From UBA5069 sp963773745 (GTDB lineage: Bacteria; Chloroflexota; Anaerolineae; Caldilineales; Caldilineaceae), in NCBI GenBank assembly GCA_963773745.1, contig CAVZCL010000004.1:1-64000 (forward strand): a DNA stretch of 64,000 nucleotides, written 5' to 3'. Each line of letters begins with the position of its first letter. The stretch's first letter is position 1. Both the position numbers and the translations under genes were made by a program. Below, piece after piece: positions 18,012-27,461 of the stretch. The notes beneath the pieces are model-generated. The model saw only the letters and a list, made by a program, of their open reading frames with translations, had not been told where the DNA came from and did no database searches.

Positions 18012-18118
18012 TTGCAGGTGAAAGGCAAGGGGTAACTGGTAAACGGCAACTGGCAAACAGAGCGTGCACCTTGCGTTACCAATGACCGTTTACCGTCTAC
18101 CAATTGCCTCCTAACCCC
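18012..18118. repeat. TGGTAAACGG / TTACCGTTTACC word-repeat hairpin
   Basis: Copies of ggtaactggtaaacggcaac in the left half face ttaccgtctaccaattgcc in the right half, forming an imperfect hairpin downstream of ald. The same vocabulary is found at 41634-41752. Confidence 0.6.
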
Positions 18119-18137
18119 TCGATCATGAATCTTGTGG

Positions 18138-19247
18138 TTACCCCAGCGCCACCAGCGGCGGCGTGTAGGCCATGTCAAAGGCTTCGGCCACACCCTTGTA
18201 GGTGAGGTGGCCGTCAAAGGTGTTCAGCCCCAGCTGCAGCGGCCGGTTCGCACGCACGGCGTCCAGCCCATCGCCAGCAATCCGCAGCGTGTAGTTCATT
18301 GTCTGGTTGTTGAGCGCAAAGGTGCTGGTGCGCGGCACCGCGCCCGGCATGTTGGCCACACAGTAGTGAACCACGCCATCCACCACATAGGTGGGATTGC
18401 TGTGCGTGGTGGGGCGCGTCGTCTCTACGCAGCCGCCCTGGTCCACCGCCACATCCACAATCACCGAGCTGGCGCGCATGTGGTGCAGCATCTCGCGCGT
18501 GATGAGCCAGGGCGCGCGCCCGCCCGGGATGAGAATGGCCCCAATCACCAGATCCGCTTCGTAGACCACATCTTCGATGTTGTACTCGTCGCTCGAGCGG
18601 GTTTGGAGCGAGCCGCGGTAGATGTCGTCCAGATACTTGAGGCGATCATGGTTGATATCGAGCACGGTGACGCGTGCGCCCAGCCCCACGGCCACGCGCG
18701 CCGCGTTGGCGCCCACGGTGCCGCCGCCCAGAATCGCCACATTTGCCGGCGCCACGCCCGGCACGCCCCCCATGAGCACGCCGCGCCCGCCATGTGTCTT
18801 TTGCAAATAGGTGGCCCCCACCTGCGTCGCCATGCGCCCGGCCACCTCGCTCATGGGCATGAGCAGCGGCAGCATGAAGTCGTCGGTTTGCACGGTTTCG
18901 TAGGCAATTGCCGTCACCCGCTGCGCCAGCAGCGCCTCAGTGAGGGGCCGGTCCGCCGCCAGATGCAGGTAGGTGAAGAGGATGAGCCCCGGGCGCAGGT
19001 AGGGGTACTCCTCGGGAATCGGCTCTTTTACCTTGACCACCATATCGGCGGCCCAGGCGTCGGCGGCCGTGGCCACAATCTCGGCGCCGGCGGCCACATA
19101 CTCGGCATCCCACAGGCTGCTGCCTGCGCCGGCGTTCTGCTCAACCAGCACGCGGTGGCCGCGCCGGCAGAGCGCCTTGACGGCCCCCGGCGTCATTCCC
19201 ACGCGACTCTCGTTGTCCTTGATCTCCCTGGGGAGCCCGATCAGCAT
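18138..19247 (-). CDS. ald: Alanine dehydrogenase
   Basis: 369 aa, the normal length. NAD-dependent reversible deamination of L-alanine to pyruvate. The ATG at 19247 has AAGGAG 7 nt upstream. The N-terminal MLIGLPREIKDNESRVG and GHRVLVEQNAG hold substrate residues (Arg15, and Lys in VVKVKEP). The NAD fold GGGTVGANAARVAVGLGA is at about 174-191. The PTTHSNPTYVVDGVVHYCV and NMPGAVPRTSTFALNN blocks are intact. Monocistronic, between a word-repeat hairpin and a terminator-like hairpin. Confidence 0.97.
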   Translation of the reverse strand: MLIGLPREIKDNESRVGMTPGAVKALCRRGHRVLVEQNAGAGSSLWDAEYVAAGAEIVATAADAWAADMVVKVKEPIPEEYPYLRPGLILFTYLHLAADRPLTEALLAQRVTAIAYETVQTDDFMLPLLMPMSEVAGRMATQVGATYLQKTHGGRGVLMGGVPGVAPANVAILGGGTVGANAARVAVGLGARVTVLDINHDRLKYLDDIYRGSLQTRSSDEYNIEDVVYEADLVIGAILIPGGRAPWLITREMLHHMRASSVIVDVAVDQGGCVETTRPTTHSNPTYVVDGVVHYCVANMPGAVPRTSTFALNNQTMNYTLRIAGDGLDAVRANRPLQLGLNTFDGHLTYKGVAEAFDMAYTPPLVALG

Positions 19248-19429
19248 ACTCTCTCCTTGGACTGCTGTGGGAAGCAAAGCGTGACATTCGGTTGTGAATT
19301 GTGGATTATGGAATAGGCGGTGGAGGCGCATGCTGCTGTAGAGAGTGCATCTGCCTCGCGCCAGTCTATCAGCACGGAGGATCTTCCGCCAACTTGTTGC
19401 GCGATTACTGAAGGAGCAGCGCGAGCAGA

Positions 19430-19461
19430 AAGCGAGGCTTCCGCTGTTGGAAGCCTCGCTT
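19430..19461. terminator. AAGCGAGGCTTCC hairpin
   Basis: A 13-bp perfect stem with a 6-nt loop (gctgtt). It lies downstream of the GH130 gene on the minus strand. The same hairpin family appears at 20595 and, with longer arms, at 32528. Confidence 0.7.
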
Positions 19462-19514
19462 CGGATCGTCAATCAGCCAGTCACGTCGCCGACACAACCG
19501 AACCCAGCGCTGGG

Positions 19515-20528
19515 CTACAGCGGGTTGGCCCTGATGAAATCAACGATCTCGTCCACCGTGGAGAAGGCGAGCCCGACCACCGTGTCGGCGGCGCCGTAGT
19601 AGATGGCGAGCCGCCCGCTGGGCGCATCCACCAGCGCTGCGCAGGGAAAGACCACATTCGAGGTGTCACCCACGCGCTCGTACATCTCCTCGGGCCCCAG
19701 CAGATAGGGGCCTGTGCGTGCAATCACCTTCCATGGCGCGTCCAGGTCCAGCAGCGCCGCGCCAAAGCGGTAGATGAAGCCGTTGCACTGGGTAATCACG
19801 CCGTGGTAGATGAGCAGCCAGCCCTCGCTCGTCTCAATCGGGATGGGGCCGGCGCCAATCTTTGTGCTCTGCCAGCCCCCCGCCGGGCCCATCACAAAGC
19901 GGTGGCGACCCCAGTGCTCCATGTCGGGGCTCTCACTGTAGAACATGTCGCCGAAGGGGGTGTGGCCATTGTCACTGGGGCGGCTGAGCATGGCGAATTT
20001 ACCACCGCCCTTGCTGCCGATCTTGCGCGGGAAGAGGACGCCGTTGCGGTTGTAGGGCAGGAAGGCATTCTCCAACTGATGGAAGGTGCGGAAGTCGTGC
20101 GTGTAGCCCACGCCAATGGTGGGGCCGTGGTAGCCGTTGCACCAGGTGACGTAGTAGCGGTCGTCAATCCAGACCACGCGCGGGTCATAGCGATAGGCCA
20201 GCTTGCCAATCTCCGGGTCGTCGCAGACAAACTGGATTGTCTCAGGATCAATCCGCCAGTTGATGGCGTCATCGCTGAAACCGGCGTGGATGTTCATTTC
20301 GTGGCGGCGGTCGTCGCAGCGGAAGACGCCGGCAAACGCACCCTCGAAGGGCACCACCGCGCTGTTGAAGATGCTGTTGGCGCCAGGCAGCAGGTGGGCC
20401 GGAATGATGGGGTTGGCGCTGTAACGCCAGACGGCGGCATCACTGCCCGCGGGGCGATCCTCCCACGGCAGCGAAGGCAGCGCATCGCCAACGACAGTTA
20501 CGGACGAGGGTTGCGAATGTCTGTTCAT
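19515..20528 (-). CDS. GH130 family glycoside phosphorylase / hydrolase
   Basis: 337 aa, five-bladed propeller family that phosphorolyses or hydrolyses beta-mannosides. The ATG at 20528 is preferred because AAGGA lies 7-8 nt upstream; 20534 is an alternative. Motifs include NPIIP near the start, NSAVVPFEG, RYDPRVVWIDDRYYVTWC (the catalytic Asp region), and KIGAGPIPIETSEGWLLIYHG. C-terminal LVDAPSGRLAIYYGAADT is typical. It is probably a mannooligosaccharide phosphorylase type. A LacI-type gene immediately upstream is the likely regulator. Confidence 0.9.
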   Translation of the reverse strand: MNRHSQPSSVTVVGDALPSLPWEDRPAGSDAAVWRYSANPIIPAHLLPGANSIFNSAVVPFEGAFAGVFRCDDRRHEMNIHAGFSDDAINWRIDPETIQFVCDDPEIGKLAYRYDPRVVWIDDRYYVTWCNGYHGPTIGVGYTHDFRTFHQLENAFLPYNRNGVLFPRKIGSKGGGKFAMLSRPSDNGHTPFGDMFYSESPDMEHWGRHRFVMGPAGGWQSTKIGAGPIPIETSEGWLLIYHGVITQCNGFIYRFGAALLDLDAPWKVIARTGPYLLGPEEMYERVGDTSNVVFPCAALVDAPSGRLAIYYGAADTVVGLAFSTVDEIVDFIRANPL

Positions 20529-20552
20529 GTGCATGTCCTTTTTTAATGAGGG

Positions 20553-20676
20553 AGCGGAGAGCAGGGAACAGGGAGCGGGGAACAGTGAGCGGGTGAAGCG
20601 AGGCTTCGGATTTTGGAAGCCTCGCTTCGGCTGGCGTGCCATTCCCTGCTCCCTATTGCCTACTCCCTACTCGCTG
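20553..20676. repeat. Word-repeat plus GAAGCGAGGCTTC hairpin
   Basis: GGAACAGGGAGCGGGG-type words (20553-20593) and their complement ATTCCCTGCTCCCTA (20640-20676) enclose a hairpin at 20595-20628 (gaagcgaggcttc, 8-nt loop). The LacI gene's last codons (SRE, stop) lie in the right-hand word block. Confidence 0.7.
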
Positions 20677-21712
20677 CTTTATGCGATTCGCGCTCAATCA
20701 AGCGCGGTGAAATTGTGGCTACGGCAGGTGCGGCGTCGGGGAAGGCAACACGGTCGAGCAGAATCTCCACGGCGACGCGCCCCATCTTGAGCATGTCCAC
20801 CGCCAGCGTGGTGAGGGGCGGCGTGGTGTGCTCGCCCAGTGCAATGCCGTCAAAGCCGACGACTGCCAAATCATTGGGCACACGCCGCCCTGCAGCCTGT
20901 GCGGCGCGCATGGCCGCAATTGCAAAGAGGTCGTTGCCGCCAAAGCAGGCGGTTACTTGTGGATGCGTGCGCAGAAACTCTGCAAAGAGCGCCGCGGCCT
21001 CAACCTGATTTTCTGCCCGTCCAACGGGATAAAGGTGTGCGCTGCGGTGGAGCGTCACGGCGTCGGCAAAGCCGTGGTAGCGTTCGCGCAGGCTGGGATA
21101 TGCGTCGGCGGCGGCCCCCAGCACCGCCAGGTGGCGATGGCCCTCGGCCAGCAGCAGGTTGGCGGCCAGCGCGCCGCCCACGCCATTGTTGGAGAGCACG
21201 GCATCAAAGCCGCCCCGCTCCGAATGGGGCGCGTAGGCGTCGACCAAAACCAGGGCCTCATGGCGGCGGCGCATGAGCGCCAGCAACTCGCCCTGCAGCT
21301 GCATGCCCACCACCAGCAGGCCGTCAGCGCCGCCATCCTCCAGCAGCGCAGGCATCTCCAGGGCGCGGTTCTGTTCGTCCACCAGCACAGTGCCCAGGAG
21401 CATGTGCAGGCGGTGGCTGCGGCACGCGGCTTCAATGCCCGCCAGCACACGCGAGTAAAAGTCGTTGACCAGGGGGTCGTCGTTCTCGCGTGCCTTGATG
21501 ATCACGCCCACGCTCTTCACGCCCGCGGCGCTGTGCGCTACAGCGCGCGTGGCGCGTGCGCGGTAGCCCAGCCGCTCAGCCTCTTCCTGAATGCGGCGGC
21601 GCGTCGCCTCACCCACGCCGGGCTTGTTGCGCAGGGCAAGCGAAATTGTCGTTGCCGAGACGCCCAGCCGGCGCGACAGGTCATCGAGTGTAACAGCGGG
21701 TTGATCGCTCAT
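20660..21712 (-). CDS. LacI family transcriptional regulator
   Basis: 350 aa from the ATG at 21712. The helix-turn-helix is TLDDLSRRLGVSATTISLAL (residues 8-27), followed by the hinge RIQEEAERLGYRARATRA. The periplasmic-binding-like core shows SVGVIIKARENDDPLVNDFY, GLLVVGM, VLVDAY, GHRHLAVLGA and VPNDLAVVGFDGIALGEHT. The last residues come from a repeat word rather than family sequence. Placement upstream of GH130 on the same strand suggests sugar-responsive control of that gene. Confidence 0.93.
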   Translation of the reverse strand: MSDQPAVTLDDLSRRLGVSATTISLALRNKPGVGEATRRRIQEEAERLGYRARATRAVAHSAAGVKSVGVIIKARENDDPLVNDFYSRVLAGIEAACRSHRLHMLLGTVLVDEQNRALEMPALLEDGGADGLLVVGMQLQGELLALMRRRHEALVLVDAYAPHSERGGFDAVLSNNGVGGALAANLLLAEGHRHLAVLGAAADAYPSLRERYHGFADAVTLHRSAHLYPVGRAENQVEAAALFAEFLRTHPQVTACFGGNDLFAIAAMRAAQAAGRRVPNDLAVVGFDGIALGEHTTPPLTTLAVDMLKMGRVAVEILLDRVAFPDAAPAVATISPRLIERESHKAASRE

Positions 21713-21750
21713 GGGGCAGGGAACCGGGTTAAGGGAGAGTTCTTTTGCAA

Positions 21751-21779
21751 AGAATAGCACGGAGTTTTAGTAAAATCAA
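21751..21779 (-). promoter_or_regulatory. Candidate LacI-gene promoter
   Basis: Minus-strand -35 TTGATT (21779-21774), 17-bp spacer, -10 TATTCT (21756-21751), about 40 nt before the LacI start. Confidence 0.5.
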
Positions 21780-21862
21780 GTACTCAATTACGCTATTCTT
21801 CGCATGACGGGATCGTTCGCAGCAGGAGCTTCCAGCCCTCCGGCTTGAATTCGCGAAATGCA

Positions 21863-21941
21863 GCGTAGCGGCGGTGTAAGCCGCCGTTTGTATGGAGCGA
21901 GCCGCGTCCAGCGAGTACGGCGGCTTACACCGCCGCTACGC
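21863..21941. repeat. GC-rich inverted repeat (25-bp perfect arms)
   Basis: gcgtagcggcggtgtaagcc and its exact complement flank a 29-nt loop. It is intergenic between the divergent LacI and TerC genes and is followed by gacacccgacaccc words (21946-21973). Confidence 0.8.
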
Positions 21942-21979
21942 GCACGAGCCCAACTCCCGACACCCGACACCCAAGTGGT

Positions 21980-22008
21980 TTGACATCCTCACCAACTCAT
22001 CCTATAAA
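21980..22008 (+). promoter_or_regulatory. Strong sigma70-type promoter for terC
   Basis: Exact -35 TTGACA (21980-21985), 17-bp spacer, -10 TATAAA (22003-22008). It gives a leader of about 60 nt before the TerC start codon. Confidence 0.7.
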
Positions 22009-22074
22009 AGAGTGCGGTTTGCAGGCAGAAAAACGCGTCGCCACACCGGCGCGCAATGAATGGATGGGTATTGC

Positions 22075-23052
22075 ATGGTCGAAAACATTTGGATATGGAT
22101 TGGCTTCCTGGCATTTGTCTTCGCCATGCTTGCCATTGATCTCGGCGTCTTTCACCGCGAGGCGCATGCCGTCACAGTGCGCGAAGCCGCCACCTGGACC
22201 GGTGTTTGGGTGACTCTTGCCCTTGCCTTCTGCCTGCTCATATTCACCTCCTGGCAGCGCATGGCCCCGGCCAGCCCCTACTCAAACGGCGAAGCGTCCA
22301 TCGTCTTCCTCACCGCCTACATCATCGAGCAGGCGCTGAGCGTCGACAACATGTTTGTCTTCGTCATGCTCTTCACCTACTTCGCCGTGCCCGCCGCCTA
22401 TCAGCATCGCGTGCTCTTCTGGGGCGTCATCGGCGCACAGATCATGCGCGGCCTGCTGATTGTGGCGGGCGCGGCGCTCATCAGCCGCTTCGCGTGGATA
22501 CTCTACATCTTCGGCGCTTTCCTCATCTACACCGGCTACAAGATGGCCTTTATGGACGGCGGCGAGGTGCAGCCCGACAAGAACCCCATCCTGCGCTGGG
22601 TGCGCCGCTTCATGCCCGTGACGGAGAGCTACGAAGGGCAGAGCTTTTTGGTCCGCCACCAGGGCATACTCATGGCCACGCCGCTGCTGCTCGTGCTCGT
22701 GGTCGTTGAGACGACTGACCTTGTCTTTGCGCTCGACTCCATTCCCGCCATCTTCGCCGTTACGCAGGATCCCTTCCTCGTCTTCACCTCCAACATCTTC
22801 GCCATCCTTGGGTTGCGCTCGCTCTACTTCCTGCTCGCGGGCGTTATGGACAAGTTCCATCTGCTCAAGATTGGTTTGGCCGTGGTGCTCACCTTCGTGG
22901 GGCTCAAGATGGTCACGCATGATTTCATCCACATCTCCACAGCGCTTTCGCTGGCCGTTGTGGCCGGCGTGATTGCCCTCTCGATTGGCGCCAGCCTGCT
23001 CTTCCCGAAGCGCACAGCCGCATCGTCCACGGTCAGCACGCCCGCCGACTGA
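22075..23052 (+). CDS. TerC family integral membrane protein
   Basis: 325 aa with about nine membrane segments. The ATG at 22075 is preferred over 22060 because GGATGGG lies upstream. Family motifs: the metal-site-like acidic residues in IIEQALSVDNMFVFVMLF and in VVVETTDLVFALDSIPAIFA, plus FTSNIFAILGLRSLYFLLAG. TerC/Alx proteins are implicated in Mn(II) export and metal or redox stress, or in metallation of exported enzymes; which applies here is not shown. No yybP-ykoY-like leader was recognised. Confidence 0.93.
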   Translation: MVENIWIWIGFLAFVFAMLAIDLGVFHREAHAVTVREAATWTGVWVTLALAFCLLIFTSWQRMAPASPYSNGEASIVFLTAYIIEQALSVDNMFVFVMLFTYFAVPAAYQHRVLFWGVIGAQIMRGLLIVAGAALISRFAWILYIFGAFLIYTGYKMAFMDGGEVQPDKNPILRWVRRFMPVTESYEGQSFLVRHQGILMATPLLLVLVVVETTDLVFALDSIPAIFAVTQDPFLVFTSNIFAILGLRSLYFLLAGVMDKFHLLKIGLAVVLTFVGLKMVTHDFIHISTALSLAVVAGVIALSIGASLLFPKRTAASSTVSTPAD

Positions 23053-23103
23053 TGGCCGCGGCCAGCGCCCTCACCATCACAGCATGACAATTTGGGAGCT
23101 CAC

Positions 23104-23721
23104 ATGCAGCAGAGTGCTTCGCCCGTGCGCTTGCCGCGCGCCGTCTACGACGCCATCATTGCCCATGCCCGTGCGGGCAAGCCCGAGGAGATTTGCGGCA
23201 TTCTACGCGGGCGGGGGCTGGAGGCATTCGAGGCCATTCCGGCACGCAACATTGCCGAAGAGCGTGTGGAAAACTACACGGTGGACCCGCAAACGCTCCT
23301 CCTCCAGTTTGATTTTGAGGACGCCGGCGATGCGATGATGGGCATCTACCATTCCCATCCCGTCTCTGTCGCGTATCCTTCGGCCACGGACGCGTGGAAC
23401 GCGCACTATCCCGAGTCGGTCTATCTGATCTGCTCGCTGGAGGATGACGACGCGCCCGTGGTGCGGGCATGGTGGCTGGTGGCCCAGCCCTTTGCGGGGG
23501 ATGACGACGGCGCGACATGGGACGCGCTGCGCGCGACGCTGCCCTTTCGCGAGGTGCGCCCGGGGCTCTGGGGCTGGCACGCCGCCGCAGATGGTGAGCT
23601 GCCTGCGGGCACGCCTGCGGCTGCAGCACCTTACTATCTGGTCTTCGCGTTGACTGAGAGCGGCGAGTGGATTGATGGCCGCTTGGTTACGGTGTGCGAG
23701 TCGCCCGTGGAGATTGTCTGA
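23104..23721 (+). CDS. M67 (JAMM/MPN+) family metallopeptidase
   Basis: 205 aa from the ATG at 23104 (GGGAG 5 nt upstream). The zinc motif is complete: Glu in EEICGILRG (about residue 29) and GIYHSHPVSVAYPSATDAW, giving HxH(x7)S(xx)D near residues 84-97. Small bacterial JAMM proteins cleave C-terminal extensions from ubiquitin-like sulfur carriers (as with Mec+ and CysO) or act in similar sulfur-transfer routes; no ThiS/MoaD-like gene lies nearby. It is transcribed behind terC with a 51-bp gap, probably the same operon. Confidence 0.9.
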   Translation: MQQSASPVRLPRAVYDAIIAHARAGKPEEICGILRGRGLEAFEAIPARNIAEERVENYTVDPQTLLLQFDFEDAGDAMMGIYHSHPVSVAYPSATDAWNAHYPESVYLICSLEDDDAPVVRAWWLVAQPFAGDDDGATWDALRATLPFREVRPGLWGWHAAADGELPAGTPAAAAPYYLVFALTESGEWIDGRLVTVCESPVEIV

Positions 23722-23724
23722 CAA

Positions 23725-23746
23725 CAACGTCTGTACGCAGACGTTG
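23725..23746. terminator. Bidirectional hairpin terminator
   Basis: caacgtctg/cagacgttg stem with a tacg loop, followed by a T-rich tail, between convergent M67 and DUF4012 genes. Confidence 0.65.
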
Positions 23747-23758
23747 CTTGTTTCTACA

Positions 23759-25675
23759 TCAAGGCGCTTGTTGCGGCGGCCAGTCAACGCGCCCTTCGGT
23801 CAGCACAAAGGCGTCGCGAATGCCGCCAATGTCAAGCTGCACCGGCAGCGGCCCTGTGCCCGATTGTCGCTGAATGCGCAGTGCATAGCCGTCGGCGGTG
23901 AGCGCTGCGGGCAGCGTATAGGTGAAGGTGACCGTTTTGCTTTCGCCCGGCTTCACGCTCAAATAGCCGCTGAAGACCTGCGTCCCTTTCTCGCCCCGCT
24001 GGCTGCCAATCGAGTCTTCGTCCACCCCCGCAATGGCCACAAGGTCGCTGCCGGCCGGCACATAGAGGCGCACATAGTTGAAGTAGCAGCGTTCAATCAT
24101 CGCCTCATATGTCTCGCCATAGAGGGGTTTGGCTTCGCACTGGTTGGGCGTGCCGGTGAAGGTGTGCGTGTAGGTGACGCTCGTCTCGGCCAGCGCCGCC
24201 TCGCCGGCAGTTGTGGGCCAGGTGACGGTATAGGCCAGCGCGCGCTCAATCACTGCATCCACCTTGTTATAGCCCATATTCGTGTCGACCACTGCCAGGA
24301 AGTCGGCAGCGGGCAGTGGCGACAGTGCGCCGTCCCAGCCCTGCGTGGCCAGCAACTCTGCGAGTGCCTCATCCTGCACGGAAAGCTGAATGCTGCGGTT
24401 GTCAAGCGTTTGCAGCGCGGCCACGCCCAGGGCAATGGGGTCCGCCTTGCCGGAGAGCACCTTGTTGAGCACTGCCTGCGCCAGCTTGGGGATGAAATCC
24501 TTGCGCTCGCGCCACCATTTGCCCAGGTCCTCGGTAATGCTCACGTCGGAATCGGGCGGCTGCGCCCAGAGCACACGCATGATTTCGATGATGTTGTCGC
24601 CGGTAATCGGCTCATCCACCCCGCTGAGCGTCAGCGGGCTGAGCGCGGCAATAAGCTTCTGTGCGGCGTCGAGGTCGAGCGTGACAATATCGTCAAAGCT
24701 CGTGCCGGTGTCATTGCCGTAAATGACGCGCGCAATCTCGCCCGAGGTGGGCAGATCAGGTGACCAGTTGCTGTCGCGAAAGGAGATGTACGGGATTTGC
24801 ATGTACTTTTGCAGCGGGGCCGGTGCGGTTGGATAGTCGCGAATCGCGTTGTAGCGGAAGATTGCGTAGCTGTCCTGAAAATCCATCTCCGCAATCTGCC
24901 CCTTGTCGAGCGTCACCCGTCCCACAGCGGTGATGAAGCCGCCGGTGGGGCGCAGCTCGTTGTTGTTCTGCACCAGCACCAGCAGCGTGTGCGGCTCCTC
25001 CATGCCCAGCAGCGTGGGCAGGCTGGGCAGTGCGGGCAGCAGCTCGGGCAGGGCGGCCACGAGCGGGGCCGCGGCCACAAAGCGATCGGCAATGGACGGG
25101 GGCAGCGCTGCGGGATCAATTTGGACGTAGGCCGCTGCGCCCGCTTCGGCGTGGGCCACCATGCGCGCCAGCCGCTCGGGGTCGCCGCCCAGGGTGGCGG
25201 CAAGCGCCGCGCCGCGCTCCAGGGTTGTGCCGTCGCCCAGGGCGCTGCCGAGCAGCGGCGCAACCTCGTTGGCCAGCGCCGTGTAGGCGCGCCCAAAGTT
25301 GAGCAGTTCAGGCGTCTCGGCAATGGCCCCGCCATAGGGCGTCACGCCGTCCATGGCGCGCAGCAGCGGGTTGAGCGGCTGCGTGCCGCCGGCAAGGTCC
25401 ACCACGGCGGCATCAATCTGCGCGATGGCTGCCTCAAGCTGGGCCGCGTCGGTGGGGTCCAGACCATCGGCGGCGAGCGTGCGCAGCGACTGCGCCGCGC
25501 GATAGCCCTGATAGCCCGGCAGCGCTACGCGTGCGATGAGGAAGCCCAGCGCCAGAATCAGCAGCAGGCCCAGCGCGAGCAGGATGGCGCGCATGACGTA
25601 GCGGCGCGTCCGTCGTTCCGGGCGCACGCCGGCAGGCGCATTGGGGGAGGATGATGTGACTTCTGATTGGGTCAT
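23759..25675 (-). CDS. DUF4012 membrane-anchored extracellular protein
   Basis: 638 aa. A basic N-terminus (about 1-28) precedes one membrane anchor (about 29-50, ILLALGLLLILALGFLIA); the rest is extracytoplasmic. The conserved DUF4012 block includes TLLVLVQNNNELRPTGGFI, DSYAIFRYNAIRDYPTAP and ISFRDSNWSPDLPTSG. DUF4012 proteins are found next to glycosyltransferase and capsule genes in Chloroflexota and Actinomycetota; their function is unknown. It is the last gene of the envelope region that continues leftwards on the minus strand. Confidence 0.88.
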   Translation of the reverse strand: MTQSEVTSSSPNAPAGVRPERRTRRYVMRAILLALGLLLILALGFLIARVALPGYQGYRAAQSLRTLAADGLDPTDAAQLEAAIAQIDAAVVDLAGGTQPLNPLLRAMDGVTPYGGAIAETPELLNFGRAYTALANEVAPLLGSALGDGTTLERGAALAATLGGDPERLARMVAHAEAGAAAYVQIDPAALPPSIADRFVAAAPLVAALPELLPALPSLPTLLGMEEPHTLLVLVQNNNELRPTGGFITAVGRVTLDKGQIAEMDFQDSYAIFRYNAIRDYPTAPAPLQKYMQIPYISFRDSNWSPDLPTSGEIARVIYGNDTGTSFDDIVTLDLDAAQKLIAALSPLTLSGVDEPITGDNIIEIMRVLWAQPPDSDVSITEDLGKWWRERKDFIPKLAQAVLNKVLSGKADPIALGVAALQTLDNRSIQLSVQDEALAELLATQGWDGALSPLPAADFLAVVDTNMGYNKVDAVIERALAYTVTWPTTAGEAALAETSVTYTHTFTGTPNQCEAKPLYGETYEAMIERCYFNYVRLYVPAGSDLVAIAGVDEDSIGSQRGEKGTQVFSGYLSVKPGESKTVTFTYTLPAALTADGYALRIQRQSGTGPLPVQLDIGGIRDAFVLTEGRVDWPPQQAP

Positions 25676-25780
25676 GAAAGTAACTGGTAGGTGGTGAATT
25701 GGTAAAAAGGCGAAATAGTGAAATGGTTGGTGGTGAAGTTGTGCGTGGGGCAGCGGCGCGGTGCGGTTGTCTCTCGCTTC

Positions 25781-27350
25781 TCACTCAGCCACGACGTAAC
25801 GCCAGAGCGGCGGCGCAGGTTCAAGCGTATCTGCCGGCACAATGCCCAGCTTCTCGGCAAAGTAAATGGGGCGCACGCCGGCGTTGGCGGCCAGCAGCGC
25901 ATCGATCGAATCGGCCACGCCCGCCACGTCGGGATTCAGATCGCCCTGCAGCCGCCGATACCATTCAAACTGGTAGAGTGCGTCGTTCAAGGGCAGCAGA
26001 TGCGGGGCGGCTGCCTCGAGCGATCCATCACCCCATGCACCATACCACAGCGCAAAAGTTTCCGCGTCACTGCGGCTGATGACGATGCTGTTTGGCTCCA
26101 GCACGACGGCTGCGTTGCGCACAAAGTCACGCGCGGCGTGGTCGCTGCGCAGCGCCACGGTGGGCCACGTGATCACGGTGGTCGCCACCAGGCCGACGGC
26201 GCAGAGCGCAGCGACAGCGGGGGCAGCGCGTGCATCCCAGTGCGGGCGCAGCCAGCGCTCCACCTGTGCCAGCCCCGCCGCAAGCCACAGGGACATCATC
26301 CACGTTACGGAGAGCAGGTAGATGTAGCTGTCGCGCGTGTAGTAGCCGATGGCGTAGATGCTTACGGGCGTAATCCAGAGCAGTGCGAAGTTGCGCAGGC
26401 GTGGCTGCTGCTGATCCCACGCGGCCAGGCCGACGATCGCCAGAAGCAGGCCGACCGGCGTCAACTGGCGCGCAAGGGTGCCCGCCCACGCGCCCAGCTG
26501 CCCGAGGATTGCTGTGGGGGGCGTGGCGAAGAGGTTGGCGCGGTAAGCCGCTCCGCTCACCAGCCAACGGAAGCCCTCCCACGAATCGGCGTAGCCCCAG
26601 CTGACGGGCGGCACCTGGCGCGCCGCAAAGGGAATGCGCAGATAGATGAGCGCTGCGGCGGCCAGTCCAAGGCCCATCCACAGCGCTGCAGCAATCAGGG
26701 TGCGCAGTGCGCGGCGCATGCCCAAGCCGCGCACGCGCGTCGCTCCACACGTGGTAGAGCGCCGCGGGCAGGAGCAGCAGCAGCGTCAGGTGATGGGCTG
26801 CGCCCAGCGCCACGGGCAGCGCCAGCAGCCACAGGCGGCGCCTGGCCCCAATCAGCGTCACCCAGCCCAGCAGCGCCACAAAGAGCATGTGCAGCGCGTA
26901 GACCTCGGTGAGGATCGCCTGGCTCCAGAGGAGCGGCGACAGCCCCAGCGCCAGCCCGGCAACGGCCGCCCAAAGCAGCCGGCGCGTCTCCCGTGGCAGC
27001 ACTGCGGGGATGGTGACCACGGTCAGCGCCACGGCTGCCGCTGCGGCCAATGCGCTCAGAAGATTGCCGCGCCAGGCAACGTCGCTGGCTGGCGCAACCC
27101 AGCCCAGCGCCAGCAGCCAGCCACGCAGCAGCAGCGTGTAGAGCGGATAGCCAGGCGGATGGGGCACGCCGTTGGTCATGGCGGCGGCCAGCAGCTCGCC
27201 GCCGTCGGCGCCGTCATGCGCCCACGTGAGGCCCGGCGCCAGGCTGGTGACGTAGAGCACGAAGAGCGCCGCCGCCACCCCCAGGGCTGTAACCACAGTT
27301 GGCCCCAAACGCTCCCCCGCGCTCGCGTTGGGCTGCGCTGCCAGCTGCAT
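25781..27350 (-). CDS. DUF2723 membrane protein (protein O-mannosyltransferase-like), frameshifted
   Basis: A polytopic membrane protein of about 520 aa. The N-terminus has the family signature GVPHPPGYPLYTLL, with an acidic pair in WAHDGADGGELLAA (the GT-C loop). Frame is lost in a GCGCG tract at about 26728-26742, at YHVWSDARA, and resumes with RGLGMRRALRTLI. The remaining membrane helices run to about residue 400, followed by a soluble tail (ISRSDAETFALWYG, LYQFEWYRRLQGD). DUF2723 proteins resemble lipid-linked-sugar-dependent transferases, which fits the surrounding exopolysaccharide genes. Confidence 0.85.
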
Positions 27351-27395
27351 CGTGTCCTGCCATGGAGCGACTGCGGCCTTTATGCTGGAACCAGA

Positions 27396-27427
27396 AGCCG
27401 CCGCGACCGAACTCGGTCGCGGCGGCT
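27396..27427. terminator. 15-bp GC-rich hairpin terminator
   Basis: agccgccgcgaccga and its exact complement separated by two bases. It lies downstream of the SH3 protein gene and upstream of DUF2723 on the minus strand. No long T-run follows. Confidence 0.6.
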
Positions 27428-27461
27428 GTCACTGCTTTTCGTCATGCGCGCAGGCTCGACG

